A stretch of 64,000 nucleotides of DNA from Gaiellasilicea sp963794385 (lineage in GTDB: Bacteria > Actinomycetota > Thermoleophilia > Gaiellales > Gaiellaceae), in the NCBI GenBank assembly GCA_963794385.1, contig CAWCDT010000019.1:1-64000 (forward strand), written 5' to 3'. Below the pieces are notes generated by a model that had not been told where the DNA came from, did not search any database, and worked only from the letters and a program-made list of their open reading frames with translations. The translations under genes were made by a program, and so were the position numbers. Shown piece after piece: positions 30,624 through 40,716 of this stretch. Each line of letters starts with the position of its first letter. Position 1 is the first letter of the stretch.

Positions 30624-31448
30624 ATGGCGGTCGACGAACGCAGGATCGCAATCCTCGGCGCCGGGCAGATCGGCGAGGCGCTTCTCACCGGCCTGCTCTC
30701 GTCCGGATGGCGTACGGCCTCCGAGCTGTCCGCCTCGGCACGCCGTGAGGAGCGCGCCGCGGAGCTGCGCGAGCGGCACGGCGTGGCGGTGACGCTCTCG
30801 AACGCCGAGGCCGCCGCCGGAGCCGCGCTCGTCGTGATCGCCGTCAAGCCGCAGGACATCGAGACGCTCCTCGGCGAGGTCGGGCCGTTGCTCCAGCCGG
30901 AGCAGACCGTACTGTCGATCGCGGCAGCGATCCCGACTGCGGCGATCGAGCGTCACCTCGGCAGCGGCGTTCCGGTCGTCCGCGCGATGCCGAACACGCC
31001 GGCGATCGTGCACGAGGGGATCGCCGGGATCTGCCCGGGCGCGCACGCGGGTGAGGAGCACTTGACGCTCGCCGAGGAGGCGCTGCGCCACCTGGGCGCG
31101 GTGGTCCGCGTCTCCGAGCCGTACATGGACGCCGTCACCGCCGTCTCGGGGTCCGGCCCGGCGTATTTCGCTCTGCTCGCCGAGGCGATGATCGAGGCGG
31201 GCATTCTGCTCGGGCTCTCGCGGGAGATCTCGACGCAGCTCGTCGTCCAGACGATGCTCGGCACCGCGAAGCAGCTGCGTGACCTCGGAATGCACCCGGT
31301 GGAGCTGCGCGAGATGGTCACCTCGCCGGGCGGGACGACGATCGCGGCGATTCGCGAGCTCGAGCAGGCCGGCGTCCGCGCCGCCTTCCTGAACGCGATT
31401 CAGGCCGCGATGGACCGCTCGCGAGAGCTCGCCAGCGGCGGGTCGTGA
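30624..31448 (+). CDS. proC: Pyrroline-5-carboxylate reductase
   Basis: 274 residues from ATG 30624. NAD(P)-binding ILGAGQIGEALLTGL and VIAVKPQDIETLL; the C-terminal signature DAVTAVSGSGPAYFALLAEA and REMVTSPGGTTIAAIRELE hold the catalytic/substrate residues of ProC. Makes proline from P5C in the cytoplasm. Its stop overlaps the start of the downstream pgl gene by 4 nt (GTGA). Confidence 0.95.
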   Translation: MAVDERRIAILGAGQIGEALLTGLLSSGWRTASELSASARREERAAELRERHGVAVTLSNAEAAAGAALVVIAVKPQDIETLLGEVGPLLQPEQTVLSIAAAIPTAAIERHLGSGVPVVRAMPNTPAIVHEGIAGICPGAHAGEEHLTLAEEALRHLGAVVRVSEPYMDAVTAVSGSGPAYFALLAEAMIEAGILLGLSREISTQLVVQTMLGTAKQLRDLGMHPVELREMVTSPGGTTIAAIRELEQAGVRAAFLNAIQAAMDRSRELASGGS

Positions 31449-32110
31449 CGGTCGACATCCGGGTCGTCGAGGAGCCGGCGCGGGAAGCTGCCGCCCTCCT
31501 CGTCGAAGCCGGCGGCGCGGTCGCACTCTCGGGCGGGTCGACCGTCGGCAGCACGTACCGGCTCGCCGCCGAGGCGCGCCCGGATTGGACGGGCATGCAG
31601 GTGTGGTTCGGGGACGAGCGCGCGGTGCCACCGTACGACGAGCGCTCCAACTTCCGGCTCGTGCGGACTACTCTCATCGACGCGCTCTCGCGGCCGCCGG
31701 AAGTGCACCGGATCAAGGGCGAGCTCGGCGCGGAGGAGGCCGCGGCCCGCTACGACGATGAGCTCGAGGGGGTCACGCTCGATTTCGCCCTGAACGGGAT
31801 CGGCGCCGACGGGCACACTGCCTCGCTCTTCCCGGGCTCGCCGGCGCTCGCGAGTGGGCGCCGGGCCGTTGCGGCGGAGGCGGGGCTCGAGCCGTTCGTC
31901 CCGCGCGTGACGCTGACACCGCCCGTCTTCGCGCAGGCACGCCTCCTCGTGTACCTCGTCACCGGCGAGGAGAAAGCCACGGCGGTCCGACGGGCGTTCG
32001 CCGACGAGCCGAGCCCGGCGACGCCGGCGAGCCTGGTCCGCGGCAAGGAGACGATCGCGTTGCTCGACGCCGCGGCCGCCTCGCAGCTGCCGGCGTTCAG
32101 CAACTCCTAA
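31445..32110 (+). CDS. pgl: 6-phosphogluconolactonase
   Basis: 221 residues from GTG 31445. SGGSTVGSTYRLAAE is the phosphate-binding loop, MQVWFGDERAVPP the conserved D-E-R segment and NGIGADGHTASLFPG the catalytic region. Hydrolyses 6-phosphogluconolactone in the oxidative pentose phosphate pathway. Overlaps proC by 4 nt, so the two are coupled. Confidence 0.93.
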   Translation: MTVDIRVVEEPAREAAALLVEAGGAVALSGGSTVGSTYRLAAEARPDWTGMQVWFGDERAVPPYDERSNFRLVRTTLIDALSRPPEVHRIKGELGAEEAAARYDDELEGVTLDFALNGIGADGHTASLFPGSPALASGRRAVAAEAGLEPFVPRVTLTPPVFAQARLLVYLVTGEEKATAVRRAFADEPSPATPASLVRGKETIALLDAAAASQLPAFSNS

Positions 32111-32179
32111 GCGTCGTGTAAGACCGTCGCAAGATCGCCGCGCAAGGGTCCGCGAGCCATCACGACGAAGGAGGCACAC

Positions 32180-32614
32180 GTGCTCAAGCTCACTCTGCTC
32201 GCGGCGACCGTGGCCGCCTCGCTCGCAGCGACGGCGGGCGCGGGCGTGACCGGACCGGCGTTCTATGTCGACGGCCAGCTCTACCGCACCGTCAACACGC
32301 CGACCGACCTGTCCGGAACAGGCGCGCCGGCTCACGCCCGGGACACGATCTACGACTTCGGTGGCAACCAGATGAACGTCGCGACCGCAGCCCCCGGAGA
32401 CCGGGGCTACAACGGCGGGCGCTGGCAGGTCCACGCGCTTTCCTTCCCCTCCGGTTACGCGGCGGCGCTCGTGGCCGGTGACGCGAACGGCAACGGCGTG
32501 ATCGACAGCGACGAGGAGCTCGCTGCAGCAATGGCGGCCGGCGCCGCCCGCGACGCCGGTGTTGTCAAGCAGTTCGTCTGCCCGGTGATCAAGCTCCCCA
32601 AGGGTCACGGATAG
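32180..32614 (+). CDS. Secreted protein with one EF-hand-like calcium loop
   Basis: 144 residues from GTG 32180, with AAGGAGG 6 nt upstream. Signal peptide LKLTLLAATVAASLAATAGAG. The C-terminal half has DANGNGVIDSDEE, a 12-residue EF-hand loop (D1, N3, N5, G6, I8, D9, E12), then a single cysteine in FVCPVIKLP. The middle (FYVDGQLYRTVNTPTDL) is unknown to me. Probably a calcium-binding extracellular protein of unknown function. Confidence 0.75.
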   Translation: MLKLTLLAATVAASLAATAGAGVTGPAFYVDGQLYRTVNTPTDLSGTGAPAHARDTIYDFGGNQMNVATAAPGDRGYNGGRWQVHALSFPSGYAAALVAGDANGNGVIDSDEELAAAMAAGAARDAGVVKQFVCPVIKLPKGHG

Positions 32615-32892
32615 CGCCGGGGGCCAGGCCGGCTCGGAACGAGCTTCCCGAGCCGGCCGCGGCCGTGGGCGACGAGCCGGTAGGCGGCGCTCGAAGGGCT
32701 CCACACCGAACCGTCCGGCCGCGCGATGTGCGCGCTCGAGTAGCGACGCTCCTGCGGCACACGGGCGAGGAGCGGCTGCGCCTCGGCGTCGTCGAAGGGG
32801 AGGTAGGCGTACCGCCCTCGGTCGAAGCGGGCGGCGACACGCGCCGCGAAGCGGCAGAAGCGTCACGTGCCGTCGTACAGGACCACGGGCAC
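32605..32892 (-). CDS. DCC-family (DUF393) thiol-disulfide protein with in-frame TGA: candidate selenoprotein
   Basis: Reading from GTG 32892, VPVVLYDGT is followed by TGA (32863-32865) and then RFCRFAARVAARFDRGRYAY, staying open to TGA 32605. DCC proteins carry D-x-x-C-x-x-C; here the TGA sits exactly on the first cysteine (D-G-T-TGA-R-F-C), giving a U-x-x-C redox site of 95 residues if decoded as selenocysteine. A perfect 6-bp hairpin with a 5-nt loop lies 15-31 nt after the TGA. Start is 4 nt from the preceding gene. A C-to-A error at one base would give the same picture, but this stretch of the window has no indels. Confidence 0.6.
32831..32847 (-). promoter_or_regulatory. SECIS-like hairpin after the TGA
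   Basis: On the minus strand GCGGCG (32847-32842), loop CGTGT, CGCCGC (32836-32831). The stem is a perfect 6 bp, the apical loop begins 21 nt after the TGA, and its second base is G. From memory these match the bacterial SECIS search rules (loop 16-37 nt from UGA, a G among the first two loop bases). High GC makes chance hairpins common. Confidence 0.45.
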
Positions 32893-32896
32893 GCGC

Positions 32897-33541
32897 TCAC
32901 GGCAGCAGTGCGGACTCGAGGTCGGCGGCGAGCCCGCGCCGCGCGGCGAGCGCCTGGAGCACGAGCACAGTGTCGGCGACGGGAATGTCCTCGAGATACG
33001 CCTCCCGGGTCTCGAACGATGCGAGCACGTCCTGGACCGAGTCGGCGTAGTCGACCGGGTTGTCGGCGGCGATGAAGGCGAGCGCGTCCGCGACCTCGGC
33101 CGGGAACGCATCGTGGGCACGGGCCGCGTCCGCCTGGACGCGCATCTCGAACCAGCGGCCGAGCACGCCGAACGCGAGCGCCGCCGCATAGCGGCCGATC
33201 GGCGAATCGGACTCCCCCGCACCGGCGTCGAGGGCCCAGTGCGCGTCCGCCTCGGCACCGTCCCAGTCGCCGGCGAGGATCCGCGCCTTCATCGCGCCGA
33301 TCGGCCTGCCCCAGCTGCCTGGGGGCGCGTGCTCCCAGCTCTCGCGGTAGCGCTCCGCGGCCCGGGCGAACCACTCGCGCCCGTCGCGGCCGGCCATCAG
33401 CGCCGAGAGCCCGGCCGCGCCGGCCGCGTTGCCCATGCGGGTCAGCTGCTTTTGGCGCGCGTCCGGCTCGTCCGGGAGCCGCGCGGCGCCATCCTCGTAA
33501 CGCTCCTGCGCCCGCCGCTGCAGGTCGTCCCAGTCCGTCAC
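32897..33541 (-). CDS. Hypothetical helical (TPR-like) protein
   Basis: 214 residues from GTG 33541. Alanine-rich helices such as FARAAERYRESWEHAPPGSW, YAAALAFGVLGRWFEMRVQA and ADALAFIAADNPVDYADSV suggest TPR-like repeats without a clear consensus; conserved domain not identified. It lies 4 nt upstream of the DCC-family gene on the same strand, so it may act with that redox protein. Divergent from the helicase gene by 131 bp. Confidence 0.7.
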   Translation of the reverse strand: MTDWDDLQRRAQERYEDGAARLPDEPDARQKQLTRMGNAAGAAGLSALMAGRDGREWFARAAERYRESWEHAPPGSWGRPIGAMKARILAGDWDGAEADAHWALDAGAGESDSPIGRYAAALAFGVLGRWFEMRVQADAARAHDAFPAEVADALAFIAADNPVDYADSVQDVLASFETREAYLEDIPVADTVLVLQALAARRGLAADLESALLP

Positions 33542-33672
33542 TTTCCTGAGAATAGGGGCTACGGACGGCCGGGAGTTCGGGTATGCTCCGTCGGGCGTCG
33601 CCCGTCCGCTTCGAGGCAGCAAACGGGCACGCATTCCTGAGGAAGCGGCAGCCATCGCGTGCTGCGGCGCAC

Positions 33673-36240
33673 ATGTCAGAAGCGATACTGAACCCGACAA
33701 TCACGTCGGACGCGGCCGATGCCCTTCAGGCCGGCGCGTCCCGAGCACAGGACTGGGCCGGAGAGCCCCTCCTCTACCCCGGTGAAGACCCGGCCGAAGC
33801 GCTTGCGCCGGGAACGGCGCGCCGGGCGGCGCTCGACGAGGCTCTGGCCGAGATCGAGGCCGGACGACGCACGCCCTCGCCCCGCTGGAAGGTCCGTTTC
33901 GGCCTCCTGCTCGGGCTCGAGCGCGTGCTCTCCTCGAAGCCGCCGGCGACCGCGGCCGGGACCGAGCTCCGCAAGCACCAGATCGACGCGCTCGCAGGCA
34001 TGCTGACCGAGCTGATCGCGGCGACCCAGCGGCAGGCCGAGGAAGAGGAGAACGGGAACGGCAACGGTCACCTCGCCGAGCTGGAGGCAGAGGAGGCAGA
34101 GGAGGACTTCGCCGAGGAAGAGGCCGAGGACGAGCCCGAGGAGCTCCAAGCCGAGGACCCGGGCGCCGTCCGCCGCTACCGCTTCCGCCACCCGACCGCC
34201 TCGGGGAAGACGATCGCGGCCGCCGGGTTCGTCGAGGCCGCGAGCACGCTCGGGATCCTGATCCTCACCCACCGGCGCCTGCTCGTCGCCCAGTTCAAGG
34301 GCGACCTGACCACCGAGGGCTACGGCGACCGCTTCACGGACGCGATCGCGCCCGGCCAGGAGCCGCTCCGCGGTAACCCGATCACGATCCAGACGTACGC
34401 CTGGTTCGCCCGCCATGCCGATTCGCTCTCCCGCGAGGCCTACCAGCTCGTGATCTGCGACGAGGCCCACACCGCGCTCGGCGAGAAGACGAGCGCCGCG
34501 ATCCGCAGCTTCCCGGAGCCGATCTTCATCGGCATGACGGCGACGGAGCAGCTGATCGCGAAGCAGGTCTCCGACGTCTTCCCCGCTTCGGTCGACGACC
34601 TTCCGCTCGCGGACGCCGCCCGCCGCGGCCTGATCGCACCGCTCCGCTGCCTGCGCGTCCCGCCGGCGGCCGCGATCAACTCGGTGCCGATCGTCGGTGG
34701 CGACTTCGAGGAGCGCGCGCTCGCCGCGGCGCTCGACCACCAGGCCCTGAACCAAGCAGCGGCGAGCCTCTACCGTGAGCGCTTCGACGCCACGCCCGGA
34801 ATCGTCTACGCGGCCGGCGTCGACCACGCGTACAACCTCGCCCAGGAGTTCCGGGCGGCGGGCCTGAAGGCGGAAGCCGTCTCGGGCCGGACGCCGCCGG
34901 TCAAGCTCGCGGAGACGCTCGCCGCCTACGAGCGCGGCGAGATCAACGTGCTCATCAACGCGATGCTGCTCGCCGAGGGCTGGAACTCGCCGCGTGCGAC
35001 GGTCTGCATGCATCTCGCGCCGACCGCCTCACGGCGCGTCTACCAGCAGCGGATCGGCCGGATCATGCGCACGCATCCGCGCAAGGAGGCAGGCGTGGTC
35101 GTCGACTTCGTGCCGAAATCCGCCACACACTCCGAGCGAGTCGTCTCGCTCCACTCTCTGCTCGACGCCGACTTCTACCGCGAGGGCGCGCGGGTCACGC
35201 CGGCCCCGCGCCGCCGCGTCCAGCGCCGCGCGCGCCGCCGCCTCTCGCCGGCGCCGTGGCTCGTCCCGGTGACCCCGGCCGTCTCGCGCCGCCTCGCCGT
35301 GATCCAGCGTGAGTGGCAGCGGATCGACCCCAAGTTCCTCGACGAGGACGAGCAGCGGTTCTGGGCGACCATCGCCGGCCGCCAGATCCGGTTCGACCAG
35401 CGGGCGGAGTTCGCGAAGAAGTTCGCCGAAGGCCGCGCCTCGAAGCCGGCGCTCGAGACCTTCCTCTCCATCTGCGCTGCCGAGAACCCGAACCGGCGCC
35501 TACGGATGACGGCGCTGCAGGACCGCGTCGCGACGCCGGTCGAGCGCGCCGACTTCGACGACCTGGTCACACTCGTCAGCCAGGCGCCGCCGTGGGACAA
35601 GGACCGCTCTGCGGGCGCGCGGATTCTGCTGCGGGCGATCGGCGAGGGCAAGGCGAACGCGCCCGACCAGATCCTCCAGCGCTGGACATGGCGGCTCGCC
35701 CGCGCGACACGCAAAGTGCAGGACCGGCGTGCGAGCGCCGAGTTTCCCGAGGCGAAGCGGCTGCTCGGCGCGGTCGCGAACTCACGCGGCCACCGGCACG
35801 AGGACAACGTCGGCAAGCTCATCCAGGTCGCGAAGGCGCTTCCGCTCGAGGTCGGCGCCGCGCTGCTCGCCTCCTCCGAGGGCTACACGCCCCGCGCGAA
35901 CAACGCGCTCGATCGTGCGCGCGAGGAGATCGGCGAGACACAGGCGATCGCGAACGCGCTCGCTGACAATTTGCCTGCGCCCAAGACGCCGTCGCGCAAG
36001 TCGCGGCGACGGAAGCGGAAGCGCCGCGGCGGCGGCGAGCCCCAGCAGGCTCAGGCAGAGCAGGCTCAGGCACAGCAGGCCCAGCAGCCGCAACCCGCCG
36101 AGGGCACGGCCGCACTGAACGGTGCCCAGCCCGGCGCAGAGAGCGAAGCGAAGCCAAAACGGCGCCGCCGACGGCGTAAGCCCGCAGCCTCGGACGACGG
36201 CGCAACGCCGAGCGACGGCGGCGGCGTAACACCCGCGTAA
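33673..36240 (+). CDS. DEAH-box helicase with acidic insert and basic tail
   Basis: 855 residues from ATG 33673. Superfamily 2: Walker A HPTASGKTIAAAG (about residue 174), DEAH box VICDEAHTAL (about 262), motif III GMTATE, motif VI YQQRIGRIMRTHPRK. An acidic run of about 40 residues (EEAEEDFAEEEAEDEPEEL) sits just before Walker A, and the C-terminus ends in a K/R-rich, Q/A-rich tail (RKSRRRKRKRRGGG, PKRRRRRRKP). The middle 300 residues after the helicase core have no domain I recognise. It looks like an RNA or repair helicase; the restriction-like core gives no more. Confidence 0.8.
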   Translation: MSEAILNPTITSDAADALQAGASRAQDWAGEPLLYPGEDPAEALAPGTARRAALDEALAEIEAGRRTPSPRWKVRFGLLLGLERVLSSKPPATAAGTELRKHQIDALAGMLTELIAATQRQAEEEENGNGNGHLAELEAEEAEEDFAEEEAEDEPEELQAEDPGAVRRYRFRHPTASGKTIAAAGFVEAASTLGILILTHRRLLVAQFKGDLTTEGYGDRFTDAIAPGQEPLRGNPITIQTYAWFARHADSLSREAYQLVICDEAHTALGEKTSAAIRSFPEPIFIGMTATEQLIAKQVSDVFPASVDDLPLADAARRGLIAPLRCLRVPPAAAINSVPIVGGDFEERALAAALDHQALNQAAASLYRERFDATPGIVYAAGVDHAYNLAQEFRAAGLKAEAVSGRTPPVKLAETLAAYERGEINVLINAMLLAEGWNSPRATVCMHLAPTASRRVYQQRIGRIMRTHPRKEAGVVVDFVPKSATHSERVVSLHSLLDADFYREGARVTPAPRRRVQRRARRRLSPAPWLVPVTPAVSRRLAVIQREWQRIDPKFLDEDEQRFWATIAGRQIRFDQRAEFAKKFAEGRASKPALETFLSICAAENPNRRLRMTALQDRVATPVERADFDDLVTLVSQAPPWDKDRSAGARILLRAIGEGKANAPDQILQRWTWRLARATRKVQDRRASAEFPEAKRLLGAVANSRGHRHEDNVGKLIQVAKALPLEVGAALLASSEGYTPRANNALDRAREEIGETQAIANALADNLPAPKTPSRKSRRRKRKRRGGGEPQQAQAEQAQAQQAQQPQPAEGTAALNGAQPGAESEAKPKRRRRRRKPAASDDGATPSDGGGVTPA

Positions 36241-36264
36241 GAACCCGCCGCTACCGTCTTCGCC

Positions 36265-37887
36265 ATGCTGATCCTGCTGGCGATCGGCTTTGTCGCGGGC
36301 ATCGTCACGGCCCTCTCGCCCTGCGTGCTCCCGGTGCTGCCGATCGTGCTCGCGGGCGGGGCGACCGGGCGGCGGCCGCTCGCGATCGTCGCGGGCATCG
36401 TCGTCAGCTTCACCGTCTTCACGCTCTTCGCGGCGTGGCTACTCGACGTGCTGGGGCTGCCGCAGGACCTATTGCGGAACCTCGCGATCGCGCTCCTCTT
36501 CCTCGTCGCGCTGACGCTGCTCGTGCCACAGGTCGGAGAGCTCGTCGCGCGTCCGCTGCAGGCGCTCACGCGCCGCCGCGCCGGCGACCTCGGCGGCGGC
36601 TTCTTCCTCGGCGCCAGCCTCGGGCTCGTCTTCGTCCCCTGCGCGGGGCCCGTGCTCGCCGCCGTCACCGTGATCGCCGCCAACCGCGAGGTCCGTCTCG
36701 AAGGCGTCCTGTTGACGCTCGCCTACGCGACCGGCGCGGCGCTGCCGATGCTCGCGATCGCGTTCGCCGGCCAGCGCGCGGCGGGAGCCCTCCGCGCGCA
36801 CGCAGTCGCCGTCCGGCGCACGGCGGGCGTGCTCGTCGGCGCCGCCGCGTTCGCGATGGCGCTCGGAGTCGACCAGGAGCTCCAGACGCAGATTCCGGGC
36901 TACACCGAGTCGTTGCAGGATCGGTTCGAGCGCTCGTCGGCCGCTCAGCGCGAGCTGCGGGAGCTGACCGGCGCCCGGCCGCCCCAGGCAACCGGCGGCG
37001 GCGAGGGCGTGCTCGAGGACTACGGCCCGGCGCCGGAGTTCCGCGGCGTCACCGGCTGGCTCAACTCCAAGCCCCTCACGCTCGCCGACCTGCGCGGGCA
37101 GGTCGTGCTGCTCGACTTCTGGACGTACTCGTGCATCAACTGCCTGCGCACGCTCCCCTACCTGCGCGAATGGGACGACCGCTACCGCGGGGCGGGTCTC
37201 ACCATCGTCGGCGTCCACTCGCCCGAGTTCGCGTTCGAACGCGTCGAGGCGAACGTGCGCGAGAACACACGAGAGCTCGGGCTCCGCTATCCGATCGCGC
37301 TCGACAACGACTTCGCAACCTGGGAGGCCTGGCACAACCAGTACTGGCCGGCGAAGTACCTCATCGACCGGGACGGCCGCGTCCGCTACTACCACTTCGG
37401 CGAGGGTTCGTACGCGGAGACCGAGGAGGCGATCCGGACGCTGCTCGGCGAGAGCGCACCGGCGCCGTCGGGCCTGGTGGACGAGAGTCCGCACCGCCTC
37501 GTCACGCCCGAGAGCTACCTCGGCTACAGGCGGATCGCCCGGAACGGCGGCGAAGCGGTCATACCGGATACCGAGCGCAAATACAGGTTGCCGCCGAGGC
37601 TCCGCGACAACGAGCTCGCGTTCGGCGGCCGCTGGCGGGTCGAGGACGAGCGCGCGGTCGCGGGTCGGAACGCCACGCTGCGCCTCGACTACCGGGCCCG
37701 TGACGTCTTCCTCGTCCTCGCAGGAGACGGGGAGGTGCGCGTGCGCGTCGACGGAAAGCCCGAGCGCACCGTGCGCGTGAGCGGCGGCCGCCTCTACCCA
37801 CTCGTCGAGCGGCCGCGCAGCGGCGACCACCTGCTCGAGCTCCGCGTCGACCCCGGCGTCTCAGCCTACGCCTTCACCTTCGGCTAG
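36265..37887 (+). CDS. dipZ: DipZ-like CcdA / thioredoxin-like fusion
   Basis: 540 residues. The first 210 form a CcdA/DsbD membrane core with paired cysteines in LSPCVLPVLPIVLAGG and LVFVPCAGPVLAAVTV. A periplasmic redoxin domain follows with active site FWTYSCINCLRTLPYLREW, then a beta-rich C-terminal domain of about 120 residues (LAFGGRWRVEDERAVAG). This is the layout of mycobacterial DipZ, which carries electrons from cytoplasmic thioredoxin to exported proteins. Alone on its transcript apart from the following aldo-keto reductase. Confidence 0.9.
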   Translation: MLILLAIGFVAGIVTALSPCVLPVLPIVLAGGATGRRPLAIVAGIVVSFTVFTLFAAWLLDVLGLPQDLLRNLAIALLFLVALTLLVPQVGELVARPLQALTRRRAGDLGGGFFLGASLGLVFVPCAGPVLAAVTVIAANREVRLEGVLLTLAYATGAALPMLAIAFAGQRAAGALRAHAVAVRRTAGVLVGAAAFAMALGVDQELQTQIPGYTESLQDRFERSSAAQRELRELTGARPPQATGGGEGVLEDYGPAPEFRGVTGWLNSKPLTLADLRGQVVLLDFWTYSCINCLRTLPYLREWDDRYRGAGLTIVGVHSPEFAFERVEANVRENTRELGLRYPIALDNDFATWEAWHNQYWPAKYLIDRDGRVRYYHFGEGSYAETEEAIRTLLGESAPAPSGLVDESPHRLVTPESYLGYRRIARNGGEAVIPDTERKYRLPPRLRDNELAFGGRWRVEDERAVAGRNATLRLDYRARDVFLVLAGDGEVRVRVDGKPERTVRVSGGRLYPLVERPRSGDHLLELRVDPGVSAYAFTFG

Positions 37888-37897
37888 ATTCGGCGCC

Positions 37898-38887
<990 letters not shown>

Positions 38888-39778
38888 CTACTGCTGGCGG
38901 GGGCCCTCTTCGCCGGTCTCGGCGTCCCGCTCCCGCAGAAAGCGGGTCAGCTCGGCGGCGAGCGAGTCGCCCGAGGGCAGATCCTCGTGCTCCTCGAGGT
39001 CGAGCTCGTCTGTGCGCCGCTCGAGCTCGGCCACGTAGGCGGCCGTCTCCTCGTCGGACGAGACAGCTTCGCTGACCTGCTCCGCATACGACTCTTCCGC
39101 CTCTGCGAGCTCCGCTGTGTCGATCGTGACCCCGAGCAGCTGCGCGAGCCGGTCGCACAGCGCGCGCGCCGCCCGCGGGCTCGGCGCGAGCGAGACGTAA
39201 TGCGGCACCGCCGCCCACAGGCTCGCTGCGGGAACACCCTCGCTGCGACATGCGTCTTGGAGCACGCCCACGATCCCGGTCGGGCCCTCGTAGCGGGAAT
39301 GCTGGAGGCCGAGGGTCTCGACGAGGGCGGGATCGCTCGCGGCGCCGGTCACGGGCGCCGCACGCGTGTGCGGCACGTCGGCCAGCAGTGAGCCAAGCGT
39401 CACCAGAAGCTCGACGTCGAGCTCGCGCGCAAGTCCGATCACGAGCTCGGCGAACGTCCGCCAGCGGAGGCTCGGCTCGACGCCGAGCAGGAGCACCGCG
39501 TCGCGATCCGAGCCCGCCATCCGGGCGTGGTAGAAGGCGTTCTCGGGCCATTCGATCCGGCGCGTCATACCCTCGTCGAGCGAGACGTGGGGCCGGTTCG
39601 ACTGGAAGTCCAGAAATCCCTCAGGGTCGATGTCGGCGAAGCGCTCGGCACGCCAGGTCCGGGCGAGATAACCGGCCGCGAGGGTCGCGCCCTGGCCGCC
39701 GTCGTTCCACCCCCGGAAGGCGGCAATCAGGACCGGACGCTCGAGCGCGGGGCGGCCGGCGATCCGCAGCTCACTCAT
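38888..39778 (-). CDS. PAC2 family protein (proteasome assembly chaperone-like)
   Basis: 296 residues. RPVLIAAFRGWNDGGQGATLA, YEGPTGIVGVLQDACRSEG and AVPHYVSLAPSPRAARAL match the actinobacterial PAC2 family, named for eukaryotic proteasome assembly factors and found in bacteria with a proteasome. An acidic coiled tail of about 60 residues follows (EEHEDLPSGDSLAAELTRFL). Third gene in a minus-strand run selD - ctaA - PAC2. Confidence 0.85.
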   Translation of the reverse strand: MSELRIAGRPALERPVLIAAFRGWNDGGQGATLAAGYLARTWRAERFADIDPEGFLDFQSNRPHVSLDEGMTRRIEWPENAFYHARMAGSDRDAVLLLGVEPSLRWRTFAELVIGLARELDVELLVTLGSLLADVPHTRAAPVTGAASDPALVETLGLQHSRYEGPTGIVGVLQDACRSEGVPAASLWAAVPHYVSLAPSPRAARALCDRLAQLLGVTIDTAELAEAEESYAEQVSEAVSSDEETAAYVAELERRTDELDLEEHEDLPSGDSLAAELTRFLRERDAETGEEGPRQQ

Positions 39779-39824
39779 GGGCGGACCCTCGGCTCCTCGG
39801 GAGCGTGCCGAAAGCGCGCGACGC

Positions 39825-40706
39825 TCATGGAGGCAGTGTACGCGGCGTCCGCCAGAGCGCCGTGACGAGCGCCACCGTCCAGGCCCAGACGGCGGCGGCC
39901 AGCCCGACGTGGATGAGCACGAGCCACCAGGGGAGCTGGTTTCGCCACTGGAGCTCGCCGACCGCCATCTGCACGAGCAGCAGCACGAGCAGCACGACCG
40001 CTGCCGGGCCGAGCACTCCGGCGCGGTCGCGGTTCCGCGCCAGCCAGACGAGGAGCAGCAGGAACGTGATTCCGAAGGCGGCGGTCGCGCGAACGTGGAT
40101 CCAGACGGCGTCGAGCAGGTTCCAGAACCGCTCGATCTCGGCGCTGTCGCCGGGGTGCGGGCCGGCCGCCGTCGAGAGCGTCCCCGTCACGACGAGGACA
40201 CCGCAGGCGGCAGCGAGCACGAGCCCGGCGAGCCTCAGCCACATCGGCGCAGGTGATTCGACCCGGCCGCGCGCGTTCCCCCAGGCCTCGACCGCGATCA
40301 CGCTCGCGCCGCCCAGGACGACGAGCGCGAGCAGGAAGTGCGTCGCCACCATCAGCGGATGGAGGTCGAGGCGGATGGTGAGCAGCCCGAGCGGCGCCTG
40401 CGCGATCGTGCCGAGGAAGACGAGCGCGGCCGTCCAGGTGACCCAGCGGCCCAGACCCTGAGTCCGCCGCGCCGCCAGCCAGGCGAGCAACGAGAGCACG
40501 ATCGGGAAGAGCGCGAAGACGCGATTGCCGAACTCGATCGTCGAGTGCTCGCCGACGGCGGGGAAGAACGCCCCTTCCTGGCAGCCCGGCCACGATTCGC
40601 ACGCGAGCCCCGACCCGGTCAGCCGCACGGCGGCGCCGGTGATGACGATCAGGTAGAGGGAGAGCGCGGAGGCGGCCGCGAGCAGCGCGTACCGCTCGGC
40701 CGACAC
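39825..40706 (-). CDS. ctaA: Heme A synthase (CtaA/COX15)
   Basis: 293 residues from GTG 40706 (TTG 40724 would overlap selD by 8 nt). Eight membrane helices; loop cysteines LACESWPGCQ; heme-ligand histidines in GEHSTIEFGNRVFAL, LHPLMVATHFLLALV, DAVWIHVRATAAF and LIHVGLAAAVWAW. Oxidises heme O to heme A for cytochrome aa3. 10 nt after the selD stop. Confidence 0.9.
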   Translation of the reverse strand: MSAERYALLAAASALSLYLIVITGAAVRLTGSGLACESWPGCQEGAFFPAVGEHSTIEFGNRVFALFPIVLSLLAWLAARRTQGLGRWVTWTAALVFLGTIAQAPLGLLTIRLDLHPLMVATHFLLALVVLGGASVIAVEAWGNARGRVESPAPMWLRLAGLVLAAACGVLVVTGTLSTAAGPHPGDSAEIERFWNLLDAVWIHVRATAAFGITFLLLLVWLARNRDRAGVLGPAAVVLLVLLLVQMAVGELQWRNQLPWWLVLIHVGLAAAVWAWTVALVTALWRTPRTLPP

Positions 40707-40716
40707 CGGGCCAGTT

